NCBI GenBank assembly: GCA_030834905.1
Contig: JAUQWZ010000011.1
Span: 535,319 to 599,318, forward strand
DNA from: Aggregatilineales bacterium
GTDB taxonomy: Bacteria > Chloroflexota > Anaerolineae > Aggregatilineales > Phototrophicaceae
Length of the DNA stretch: 64,000 nucleotides
Direction: 5' to 3'
The position numbers and the translations under genes are program-made. Below the pieces are notes generated by a model. It saw only the letters and a list, made by a program, of their open reading frames with translations. It had not been told where the DNA came from and searched no databases. Shown here piece by piece: positions 33,158-41,205 of this stretch (positions within the stretch are counted from its first letter, which is position 1; the number at the start of each line of letters is the position of its first letter).

Positions 33158-35101
33158 TTACTCGCTGTAGTACCACTGTTCCGGGAAGGCAATCGCCACG
33201 CCGCCGGGATTCCAGCCGTTCACCCAGCTTTCCGGCACGTTGGCAAGACGAGCGCTCAACGGACGGTAGCTCTCGGTCGCGCTGGAAATGCCGATGACCC
33301 AGAAATTATCGGCGGCAGTTTGCAGCACCTGCCCCATCAGTTCATAGCGTTCTTCGGTGGTCGGCGCTTGCAGCACGCTCTCGTACAGATCGATGTGATC
33401 CAGAATTTCCTGCGGCGGCTCGACACCCTCGGGATTATTCGGCTCAAGATACCAAATGTTCCAGCCATTGCCCCACACCGACTGACCATGTACCGGCACG
33501 AAGTAGCGCGGATCGGTGATCGCCGTGATACCGTAGCCGCCCTCGCCAGTGAAGATGGTGGCTTCCATGCTGTTGTCGTTGCGGCGTTCCGTCCAGATAT
33601 CGTTGTCGATCACGTCCACGATGATATCCACGCCCACGGCGGCGAAATACTGCTTCAGCAGTTCCGCTACGTCGGTGAAGCGTAGACCGTAGTCGCCCGT
33701 CTGAATGGTAAACACGATGGACACACGCTCGCCCGTCACCGGATCGAGGCGCCAGCCGTCGGCGTCTTTGTCGGGCAGTACCAGGTCGAGGTGCTCATTC
33801 GCCAGATCGACGTTGTACTCCAGGTACTGGTTGGTCAACTGCTCGTTATACAGCGGCGAGTCTTCCAGCGGCGAAATCTGGCGCGGATGTCCCTGACCGA
33901 AGTAAACGATGTCGATGATTTCTTCGCGGTCAATGGCATACGACATGCCCACGCGGAAATCCTTCTCGCTGAAGATGTGGGCAAAATCGGGGTGCGTCAT
34001 GTTGAACAGGACGCTGACCGTACCGCCGCCCTCGCTCTGAATCGGATAGACGCGCAAGCCGGAAGTCGCCTCGTTGTCAAAGAACAGCGGGCGCTGCTCG
34101 TCGGTGGTATTCGCCATGGTGTCAAATCCACCCGCCAGCACGTCCACCAGCATCGTCTGGTCATCCTGATAGACCGAGCCAACGATGCGGTCGATGTAAG
34201 GAAGCTGGTTGCCCGCCGTATCCACCCAGTAGTAATATGGGTTGCGCTCGGCGATAAACTGCGTGCCCGTCCCCAGCGGATCGGTGTAAATCCAGGGGAA
34301 CATCGTCGGGTAATTCACGTCGCGGCTGATGACCGCCGGATCGGTGCCGGTGCCGACTGCCGAATGAGACTGGAACAGCGAAACCCAGTCTTCCGCGCCT
34401 TCCGTCTCAGCGATCAGCGCGTCAATGCCATCGGGGTTGTAATCAATGTGGAACTGCTCAAGATAGTGCTTGGGCGCGCTGACCAGTTCCCAGCCGGGCC
34501 AGCCCGCCATGTTGATCAGGAACATGCCGTAAGGCACGTCAAAAGTGATGGTAAACGTGTAGTCGTCGATCTTTTCCACGACCGGCGCGGCTTCACCGGG
34601 CTTGAGCCAGCCTGCCGGGAACGTGCCGCCGTTAAGTTCTTCATTGTTGTGAATGTCGTTGATGGCAAACAGCACGTCGTCGGCAGTAAACGGAACGCCG
34701 TCCGACCATTTCAGACCTTCGCGCAGATGGAAGGTGTAGCTGGTCGCGTCCTCGCTCACGTCCACGCTCTCGGCGATATTGGGAACCCAGTCGGAATAGC
34801 CTTCATTCCAGCTCACCAGCCCCTTCCAGAAAGTCCAGAACACCATCTGAGCCGACCAGAAGGAATCGCCAACGAACGGATCGCGCAGGTCGCCGCCGTA
34901 AGTTCCGATTTCTGACCACGGCAGGTCGATCACGCGCGGGTTCACCGGCAGACGCTCTGCCACCGGCGGCAGTTCGCCAGCCGCCACGCGCTCGGCGAGC
35001 ATGGGCGCTTCGCCGTACTGGGTATCCTGCGCGCTGATGGCGCTGAATGACACGGTCAGAACTAAACAAAGCACGAGCCAAAACATAAGACGGGTTTTCA
35101 T
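33158..35101 (-). CDS. Family 5 solute-binding protein of the Opp-type transporter
   Basis: 647 residues from ATG at 35101 (AGGAG 9 bases upstream); a longer frame to 35191 adds 30 residues in front of an obvious signal peptide (MFWLVLCLVLTVSFSAISAQ) and was rejected. The mature protein has the DppA/OppA-like family 5 organisation: FHLREGLKWSDGVPFTADDV, a bilobal core, and C-terminal NFWVIGISSATESYRPLSARLANVP. No lipobox Cys is visible. Length is above that of peptide-binding OppA (~540), in line with the larger oligosaccharide-binding relatives. The operators between it and the LacI gene suggest sugar-controlled expression. Confidence 0.92.
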   Translation of the reverse strand: MKTRLMFWLVLCLVLTVSFSAISAQDTQYGEAPMLAERVAAGELPPVAERLPVNPRVIDLPWSEIGTYGGDLRDPFVGDSFWSAQMVFWTFWKGLVSWNEGYSDWVPNIAESVDVSEDATSYTFHLREGLKWSDGVPFTADDVLFAINDIHNNEELNGGTFPAGWLKPGEAAPVVEKIDDYTFTITFDVPYGMFLINMAGWPGWELVSAPKHYLEQFHIDYNPDGIDALIAETEGAEDWVSLFQSHSAVGTGTDPAVISRDVNYPTMFPWIYTDPLGTGTQFIAERNPYYYWVDTAGNQLPYIDRIVGSVYQDDQTMLVDVLAGGFDTMANTTDEQRPLFFDNEATSGLRVYPIQSEGGGTVSVLFNMTHPDFAHIFSEKDFRVGMSYAIDREEIIDIVYFGQGHPRQISPLEDSPLYNEQLTNQYLEYNVDLANEHLDLVLPDKDADGWRLDPVTGERVSIVFTIQTGDYGLRFTDVAELLKQYFAAVGVDIIVDVIDNDIWTERRNDNSMEATIFTGEGGYGITAITDPRYFVPVHGQSVWGNGWNIWYLEPNNPEGVEPPQEILDHIDLYESVLQAPTTEERYELMGQVLQTAADNFWVIGISSATESYRPLSARLANVPESWVNGWNPGGVAIAFPEQWYYSE

Positions 35102-35456
35102 GAATTTTACTCCTAAAAGGCTGCTAGACAGTCTGCCAAAACTAAGCATGTGGGCGGCGAGTGTCTTCTCGACGGTCGCTCCTTTCGTCAAATGCGTGAT
35201 GTCGGTTGAAACAGCGGGCAGCCGGTACGCCGGGGGCGAAGCAGGTGGTATAGACGTTGGTGGGGAACCAGATGGAATGGACGCCAGAAAGGGCGGTTGG
35301 GGATAAGTCAGCGCATCCCAAAAGCGGCGTTTTCAAAGGATTTTCCTTACATTTCCAAAATTTTCTTTAAGGAGACTGATGACCGTAAGCGCCACCAGCG
35401 CCGGTGACTGCCAAATGGCTGGGACGGCGCGGCTGGCGCGCGCCCGTGTGAATAAT

Positions 35457-35472
35457 TTGTGAACAGTCACAA
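35457..35472 (+). promoter_or_regulatory. Operator-like site TTGTGAACAGTCACAA
   Basis: Near-perfect palindrome of TTGTGA-N4-TCACAA. It shares the pattern with 35542-35557 (minus strand) and 35599-35614. Such clustered palindromes beside a LacI gene are typical of LacI-family operators, though the TGTGA/TCACA arms also resemble CRP-type sites with a shorter spacer. Confidence 0.6.
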
Positions 35473-35541
35473 TTGTTATACCACAATGTTTTTGAACAAT
35501 GCAACAACAATTTACCGAAGGCGGCGAACGGCGCGACAGCT

Positions 35542-35557
35542 TTATGACTTTTCACAA
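35542..35557 (-). promoter_or_regulatory. Operator-like site TTGTGAAAAGTCATAA
   Basis: Read on the minus strand, it differs from the neighbouring sites at one arm position (TCATAA instead of TCACAA). Its start is 85 bases after that of the first site and 57 bases before that of the third. Confidence 0.55.
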
Positions 35558-35598
35558 GGGTATTTTGGTGACAGGTGACGCCCGGATGCCTTGAACAA

Positions 35599-35614
35599 AT
35601 GTGAAAAGTCACAT
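35599..35614 (+). promoter_or_regulatory. Operator-like site ATGTGAAAAGTCACAT
   Basis: Palindromic arms ATGTGA/TCACAT around AAAG; identical in its core TGTGAAAAGTCA to the minus-strand reading of the second site. It lies 108 bases upstream of the LacI start. Confidence 0.6.
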
Positions 35615-35721
35615 ATAGTTAATAAGATAATGTTGGCATTTGTACCCACCAAAAATGTGAAAAAAGTGTCAAGCCAACCTAAACTATCGCGGTCTTATAA
35701 GGTACTTTGTGCCAGGGTGCT

Positions 35722-36750
35722 ATGATCAAGAATAAACGCCCCACCCTACGCGACGTTGCCCGTGAAGCCGGGGTTTCTTACCAGACGGTGTCTCGCGTCA
35801 TCAACGACAGTGCCCACGTGTCCAGCGGCACCCGCAGCCGCGTCCTCAAAGCCATCGAAACGCTCGGCTTTCACCCCAACCGAGCCGCGCAAATGCTCCA
35901 GACCGAACGCTCGCACACGCTCGAAGTCGTGATGTTCTATTTCGGCTTCAACCTTTTCCTCTACGAAATGGCGCGCACGTCCCAGCAGGCGGGCTATCAC
36001 TTCGTCATCTCAGCCATTACCGAGGCGGAATTCTTCCGCACGCTGGAAAGCGCCTCGTCGCGCTTCGTCGATGGGCTGATCATCGTCCCGATGTCGCCGC
36101 TGGTCGAGGACTACGAGGAACTGGCGCGGCTGACCGGGGGGATTCCGTTCGTGCAGATTGGCGGTACGTGGGGATCGCACATTCCATCGGTCATGTACGA
36201 CCATTTCCAGGGCGGACGGCTGGCGACGCAGCACCTGATCGATCTCGGTCACCAGCACATTGCCGAGATCAGCGGACCGCTGACGAACCATGACGGGCAT
36301 GATCGCCATATCGGCTGGGAAGCAGCGCTGAAAGACAGCGGTCTGCCAGCGGGGCTAAGCGTGGAGAGCAACTTCACGATTGAAGGCGGCTACCGCGCCA
36401 TGAACTGCCTGCTGGACAGCGGTCAGCCGTTCACGGCGGTCTTTATCGCCAACGACTCGATGGCGTTCGGCGCGCACACTGCCCTGCGCGAGCGCGGGCT
36501 AAAGGTGCCGGACGATATCTCCATCGTCAGCTTTGACGACATCCCCGAAGCCGCCCATTTTGTGCCGGGGCTGACGACGGTGCGGCAGGATTTTCACCTG
36601 CTCGGACGGCTGGCGGTGGAATACGTGATCAGCATGATCGAAAATCCTGACACGCCGATTCACCAGCGCGTCCTGCAGCCCCGGCTGATCGTGCGCGAGA
36701 GCACCCGGCGGCTGGAGGCAAACACCTCATCTCCCGCCCCCTTTCCATAG
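35722..36750 (+). CDS. LacI-family transcriptional regulator of the Opp/xyloglucan-type locus
   Basis: 342 residues from ATG at 35722 (AGGG upstream); an in-frame TTG at 35707 is less likely. [26 protein letters not shown], hinge [20 protein letters not shown], then the effector domain with [21 protein letters not shown] and [23 protein letters not shown]. It is divergent from the Opp-type transporter operon and convergent with GH29. The clustered palindromes in its upstream region point to it as the repressor of that operon, with an oligosaccharide or monosaccharide inducer. Confidence 0.93.
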   Translation: MIKNKRPTLRDVAREAGVSYQTVSRVINDSAHVSSGTRSRVLKAIETLGFHPNRAAQMLQTERSHTLEVVMFYFGFNLFLYEMARTSQQAGYHFVISAITEAEFFRTLESASSRFVDGLIIVPMSPLVEDYEELARLTGGIPFVQIGGTWGSHIPSVMYDHFQGGRLATQHLIDLGHQHIAEISGPLTNHDGHDRHIGWEAALKDSGLPAGLSVESNFTIEGGYRAMNCLLDSGQPFTAVFIANDSMAFGAHTALRERGLKVPDDISIVSFDDIPEAAHFVPGLTTVRQDFHLLGRLAVEYVISMIENPDTPIHQRVLQPRLIVRESTRRLEANTSSPAPFP

Positions 36751-36770
36751 AATGGCGAGGGGGAATCGGT

Positions 36771-36800
36771 AGGGACACGACAGTGTCGTGTCCGTTTTGT
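36771..36800. repeat. Dispersed palindrome, GGACACGA type
   Basis: GGACACGA (36773-36780) pairs with 36786-36793; a third GGACACGA follows at 36811. Same family as 780-806 and 41137-41157. It lies between the convergent LacI and GH29 genes. Confidence 0.65.
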
Positions 36801-36851
36801 TGCAGGGCGGCGGACACGATTATGCAGTTCCCTACAGCAATACCCGTCCCC

Positions 36852-38303
36852 CTACTCTATTTTCAGCACGTAGGCGGCTTCATTGGGTTGAGCCTGCGCT
36901 GGCAATATGACGCGCAAGCCGTCGTCGGCGCGCTGCCACTGCACCGGCGCATCGGCGTTCAGCAGCGTGACGCGCTCGATAGCTGCCGGATAGAGATCGC
37001 GTCCCGCCGCCAGTGACGTGATATTGACCTGACCATTTTGCGGGTAGCCCAGCACATGGGCGTACAGCGTCGCGCCGCTGGTGGTGAAGCGCACATCGCG
37101 CGCAGTGAAGGACTGGCGCTTGGTGTCCTGAAACGAGCCTTCGACTACTTCGGTCACGCCTTCGCCGTAGACTTTCCAGGGGCGCGTGCCATAGATCGCC
37201 TCGCCGTTGACCGCCAGCCAGCGCCCGATGTCCAGCAGCACCTGCTGCTCCGCTTCGGGGATAGTGCCGTCGGGGCGGGGACCGATGTTCAGCAGCAGCG
37301 TGCCGTTCTTGCTCACCACATCGATCAGATCGTGGATCAGCGAAGTCGAGGTCTTGTAGTCCTGATCCTCAACGTATCCCCACGAGTTTTTAGAGATTGA
37401 CGTATCCGTCTGCCAGAACAGCGGGCGAATGTCCTTCAGCAGCCCGCGTTCGACGCCAAAGACGATTGTTTCTTCGGGGAAGGCTTCATTCTTACAGTTG
37501 ATCGCCACGCCTTTGCCCCACTCCAGCCCGCGATTGTAGTAATAGGCGGCGAAGCGCTGGAGATAGGGCGCGAAAACAACCTGCCGAATCCACCAGTCGA
37601 AATAGACTACCTGCGGCTGATATTTATCGACCAGCTCGCAGTTGCGCGCCAGCCAGTCTTCCAGGAATTTAGCGTCCGGGCGCGGCTGCCAGTCGGCGCT
37701 GTCCCATTCGGCGTCCAGGTAGCTGGCGGGACCGGGCTTAGCGGGTCCATAGAAGTCGGCATATTCGCGCTGCTGCACGTCCGACTCAAAGGTGTGACCG
37801 CCGTTCATGAACCACCAGTGTTCGGCGCGGTGGTTGGACAAGCCAAACACCAGATTCTGCCTGCGGGCGGCGGCAGCCAGCTCGCCGATGATATCCCGCC
37901 GGGGTCCCATCTGAACCGATGTCCAGCGCGACAAGGACGAGTCGTACAGCATGAAGCCGTCATGGTGTTCCGCTACCGGCACGATATAACGCCCGCCCGC
38001 CCGCTTGAACAGGTCGATCCATTGATCGGGATCGAACTTTTCCGCCTTAAACATGGGGATAAAGTCTTTGTAACCGAATTCGGACTGCTGCCCCCATGTC
38101 CGGCGGTGATGTTCATAGGCGGGCGTGCCCGGCAGATACATATTGCGGGAATACCATTCGTTATCGAAGGCGGGCACCGAGTAAATTCCCCAGTGGATGA
38201 ACAGCCCAAATTTGGCATCACGATACCAGTCGGGAGCCGAAAACTGCGCCAGCGACTCCCAGGTCGGCTCGAAAGAGACTGGATTTGATCGGGTGAGTGT
38301 CAT
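36852..38303 (-). CDS. GH29 alpha-L-fucosidase
   Basis: 483 residues from ATG at 38303 (AAGGA 9 bases upstream); a 26-codon extension to 38381 is not supported by a ribosome site. Family motifs: APDWYRDAKFGLFIHWGIYSVPAF (HWG at 37-39), VAEHHDGFMLYDS, and VVYFDWWI with the nucleophile Asp at about residue 236, then LLNIGPRPDGTIP. The C-terminal beta-sandwich is present. There is no signal peptide, so it acts inside the cell on imported fucosylated oligosaccharides. In plant-glycan loci this usually means the alpha-1,2-fucose that caps the galactose of xyloglucan; arabinogalactan fucose is the alternative. Confidence 0.93.
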   Translation of the reverse strand: MTLTRSNPVSFEPTWESLAQFSAPDWYRDAKFGLFIHWGIYSVPAFDNEWYSRNMYLPGTPAYEHHRRTWGQQSEFGYKDFIPMFKAEKFDPDQWIDLFKRAGGRYIVPVAEHHDGFMLYDSSLSRWTSVQMGPRRDIIGELAAAARRQNLVFGLSNHRAEHWWFMNGGHTFESDVQQREYADFYGPAKPGPASYLDAEWDSADWQPRPDAKFLEDWLARNCELVDKYQPQVVYFDWWIRQVVFAPYLQRFAAYYYNRGLEWGKGVAINCKNEAFPEETIVFGVERGLLKDIRPLFWQTDTSISKNSWGYVEDQDYKTSTSLIHDLIDVVSKNGTLLLNIGPRPDGTIPEAEQQVLLDIGRWLAVNGEAIYGTRPWKVYGEGVTEVVEGSFQDTKRQSFTARDVRFTTSGATLYAHVLGYPQNGQVNITSLAAGRDLYPAAIERVTLLNADAPVQWQRADDGLRVILPAQAQPNEAAYVLKIE

Positions 38304-38435
38304 CGGAACAGCATCCTTATTGGTCGGTGAGGCGCGGTCATCCTGCCACAGGCTCGGATTCGTCCGTATGATACCCATCACCCGCCCCCACCCAAAACAA
38401 CCGCCCCTCTGACGAGGCAGCGATAGACGCCCGTT

Positions 38436-38470
38436 TGCCGTTTGTCATATCAACAGCATGACAAACGGCA
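38436..38470. promoter_or_regulatory. 13-bp perfect inverted repeat upstream of crtB
   Basis: TGCCGTTTGTCAT at 38436-38448 and its exact complement at 38458-38470, with a 9-base spacer. It sits in the divergent region between GH29 and crtB, 121 bases before the crtB start. It could be an operator for a dimeric regulator of either gene or an RNA hairpin in the crtB leader. Confidence 0.55.
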
Positions 38471-38590
38471 CCTAATCCCATTGCGACACAGACGGCATCC
38501 GCGCCGCTGCGTATACGTACATGGATTTACGTGAGCAGCGCCGCGCGTCTCACTTGAGCCGGGCGGCAGCCGCCCTAGAGGGAAAATTCA

Positions 38591-39595
38591 ATGTCCGTCC
38601 GATTACTTTTTCCAGGCAAGCGAAGTCTGTTTCGGGAACCCCGTATCGGACAACAAAGTCTGGGGGCTGAAGTCCAGTCCTCACGTGCTCGCGCCTCGCT
38701 GCCCGCCTCGATCACCCGCGCCGCCAGCAGGCAGACCTACTACACCATCCGCTTTCTGGTAGATCGTGACCGCGTTCAGAATGCCTACCGGACATACGCC
38801 TATTTTCGCTGGGTAGACGACTGCCTCGATCAGCCAGCGTCGGAGCGCGACCAGCGCCTGCGCTTTATCCGGCGGCAGCAGGCGCTGATGAGCGCCTGTT
38901 ATGAAGGCAGGCGCATAAACGGACTGCGCGACGAGGAGCAGATGCTGGTCGATCTGATCGCCAGCGACGACGAGCCGGACAGCGGCTTGCGGTCATACAT
39001 CGGCAATATGATGTTGGTGATGCTGTTCGACGCCCAACGGCGCGAGCAGCCCATTTCGCAGACCGACCTGGACGAATACTCACGTCTGCTCGCCACTGCC
39101 GTAACCGAAGCGATGCATTACTTCATCGGTCACGACGACGCCTCACCGCAGGGCGCGGCGCGTTATCTCGCCGTCACCGCCGCCCACATCACCCACATGC
39201 TGCGCGACACCTGCGAGGACACGGCGATTGGCTATTACAACATCCCGCGCGAATACCTGGAGTCGCATGGTATCGGACCGCGCGACCTCGACAGCCAGGC
39301 TTACCGCGACTGGGTGAAGGGTCGGGTTCAGTTGGCGCGTTCCTGTTTTGAAACCGGCAGGGAATATCTGGCGCAGGCGCAAAACCGCCGCTGCCGCCTG
39401 GCGGGTTACGCTTATATGGCGCGATTTGAGGGCGTCCTCGACACCATCGAAGCCGAGGATTACTGGCTGCGGGCAGATTACACCTGCAAACGGCTGGATA
39501 CGGCGCGTGGCGCGCTGCGGGCGGCAGTCTCGCTGCTGTTCCGGCGCAGTCCGTCGGCGGCTGAATTGCAGGCATTTTCCGACAGGTTGACGTGA
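38591..39595 (+). CDS. crtB: Phytoene/squalene synthase family protein
   Basis: 334 residues. The head-to-head prenyl synthase signatures are present: FRWVDDCLD (DDxxD, about residues 76-80) and MLRDTCEDTAIGYYNIPREYLE (second Asp-rich motif). AGAGGG lies 9 bases before the ATG. The enzyme condenses two prenyl diphosphates (GGPP to phytoene, or FPP to squalene/dehydrosqualene). Its stop overlaps a possible GTG of the desaturase gene, so the two are coupled; the pair is a minimal carotenoid module. Chain length (C30 or C40) cannot be told from the sequence by eye. Confidence 0.9.
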   Translation: MSVRLLFPGKRSLFREPRIGQQSLGAEVQSSRARASLPASITRAASRQTYYTIRFLVDRDRVQNAYRTYAYFRWVDDCLDQPASERDQRLRFIRRQQALMSACYEGRRINGLRDEEQMLVDLIASDDEPDSGLRSYIGNMMLVMLFDAQRREQPISQTDLDEYSRLLATAVTEAMHYFIGHDDASPQGAARYLAVTAAHITHMLRDTCEDTAIGYYNIPREYLESHGIGPRDLDSQAYRDWVKGRVQLARSCFETGREYLAQAQNRRCRLAGYAYMARFEGVLDTIEAEDYWLRADYTCKRLDTARGALRAAVSLLFRRSPSAAELQAFSDRLT

Positions 39596-39615
39596 GTGTT
39601 TTGTTCAGGAGAATC

Positions 39616-41136
39616 ATGAAATCATCGTCGGTAGTTGTTATTGGCGCAGGCATTGGCGGCATCGCGACGGCGGCGCACCTTGCCCGGCGCGGGCTGCATG
39701 TGACCGTCGTTGAGAAGAATCAGCGTCCCGGCGGGCGCTGCGACCAGTTCTCGCAAGACGGTCATCACTTCGACACCGGACCGACGCTGCTGATCATGCC
39801 GCTGGTCTACGAAGCCGAGTTTGCCGCCCTGGGTATTTCCATGCGCGAAACGCTCGATCTGTGCCGGGTTGACCCGACCTACACGCTGGTATTCGACGAC
39901 GGCAGCCAGCTTGGGCTGACGTCTGATCTGGATGCGATGTACCGGCAGCTTGAGGCGATTGAGCCGAACAGCTTTGGCGGCTTCCTGCGCTATCTTGAGG
40001 AAGGCGGGCGGCATTACAACCTGGCGATGGAACGGCTGGTGGGGCGGGACTTTCGCAGCGCGGGGGAATTCTTCAATCTCGGCAATCTGCCGCTGATCCA
40101 CAGCCTGAAGCCGCTGCGCCACCACTACGATCACATGTCCGCCTACTTCCAGAATCCCCGCCTGAAAGCCGCTTTCACTTTTCAGGATGTCTACATGGGG
40201 CTAAGTCCCTTTGAAGCTCCGGCGACGTTTTCGATGATGCCCTACGCCGAAATGGCGCATGGGGTCTGGTATCCCAGAGGCGGCATGTACACCGTCGTCG
40301 AAGCGCTGGTGGATGCTGCCCAACGCGCGGGAGTCGAGTTCATCTACGAAAAAACAGTCGAACGCATTAGTACCAGCGGCAGCCGGGTGACCGGCGTGGT
40401 GCTGGAAGACGACTCAATCGTGCCAGCTGATACCATCATCGCCAATGCCGATTTGCCGTATGTCTATCGAGATCTGCTGCCGCCCGAAAGGCAGGCGGAA
40501 CGTCTGGCGCGGAAGCGCTATTCCTGCTCGGTCATCAGCTTCTTCTGGGGCGTGGACAAGACCTACCCGGCACTGGGCGGGCATACGCTGTTTCTGGCAG
40601 ATGACTACCGCGAGAACTTCGTCAGCATCGATCAGCAGCATACCCTGCCGGAACACCCCAGCCTGTATATCCACGCTCCCGCCCGGCTCGATGCTTCGCG
40701 CGCGCCGCAGGGCGAGGACACGCTGATCGCCATCGTTCCGGTGGGTCACATGGACGACAGCCGTGAGCAGGACTGGGTGGATATCCGTGACCGGGCGCGG
40801 CAGGCGGTCTTCAGCCGACTGGCGACGCTGGGCATCACCGATCTGGAAGCACACATCAAGTTCGAGGTGAATTACACGCCGCTGTCATGGCGCCAGCGCT
40901 ACAATCTGGTGAAGGGAGCCACCCACGGGCTGGCGCACACCCTGACTCAACTGGGCTATCTGCGTCCGAAGAATCGCCACGCCCGTTACCACAATCTGTA
41001 CTTTGTCGGCGCCAGCACCCATCCGGGAACCGGCGTGCCAACGGCGCTCATCTCGGCGCATCACGTGGCAAACCGCGTCTGTGACGACCTTGCAGGCAGC
41101 GACGTGAATTCACGACATAATGCGGGTTTTGCGTAG
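39616..41136 (+). CDS. crtI: Carotenoid (phytoene-type) desaturase
   Basis: 506 residues from ATG at 39616, chosen for AGGAG 4 bases upstream; a GTG at 39592 would overlap the crtB stop by 4 bases and add 8 residues. FAD-binding motif VVVIGAGIGGIATAAHLARRG with VVEKNQRPGGRC and FDTGPTLL at the N-terminus, and the C-terminal family signature YFVGASTHPGTGVPTALISA. It desaturates the product of the upstream synthase to give a coloured carotenoid. It may be a C30 (CrtN-like) or C40 enzyme. No cyclase or ketolase gene is next to it. Confidence 0.9.
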   Translation: MKSSSVVVIGAGIGGIATAAHLARRGLHVTVVEKNQRPGGRCDQFSQDGHHFDTGPTLLIMPLVYEAEFAALGISMRETLDLCRVDPTYTLVFDDGSQLGLTSDLDAMYRQLEAIEPNSFGGFLRYLEEGGRHYNLAMERLVGRDFRSAGEFFNLGNLPLIHSLKPLRHHYDHMSAYFQNPRLKAAFTFQDVYMGLSPFEAPATFSMMPYAEMAHGVWYPRGGMYTVVEALVDAAQRAGVEFIYEKTVERISTSGSRVTGVVLEDDSIVPADTIIANADLPYVYRDLLPPERQAERLARKRYSCSVISFFWGVDKTYPALGGHTLFLADDYRENFVSIDQQHTLPEHPSLYIHAPARLDASRAPQGEDTLIAIVPVGHMDDSREQDWVDIRDRARQAVFSRLATLGITDLEAHIKFEVNYTPLSWRQRYNLVKGATHGLAHTLTQLGYLRPKNRHARYHNLYFVGASTHPGTGVPTALISAHHVANRVCDDLAGSDVNSRHNAGFA

Positions 41137-41205
41137 GGACACGATATCATCGTGTCCGTCTCAACATTCACGAAACGGACACGTGCATACGGCGTTATCG
41201 TGTCT
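41137..41205. repeat. Dispersed palindrome, GGACACGA type (double unit)
   Basis: GGACACGAT at 41137-41145 pairs with 41149-41157, followed by a second imperfect unit (CGGACACG ... CGTGTC) ending near 41205. It fills the whole gap between the convergent crtI and flavoprotein genes. Confidence 0.65.

Larger units (their letters stand above)
35102..35721. promoter_or_regulatory. Divergent control region between the Opp operon and LacI
   Basis: 620 bases without a gene. The half near the LacI gene (35440-35700) is AT-rich and holds three operator-like sites (35457, 35542, 35599) and a weaker, wider-spaced variant at 35655-35671. The half near the binding protein (35102-35440) is GC-rich and holds no structure I can name. 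Confidence 0.6.

Noticed and set aside
35457..35614. The TGTGA...TCACA sites as CRP-binding sites
   Set aside because: The spacer is four bases instead of six and the cluster is next to a LacI gene; a LacI-type operator explains them better.
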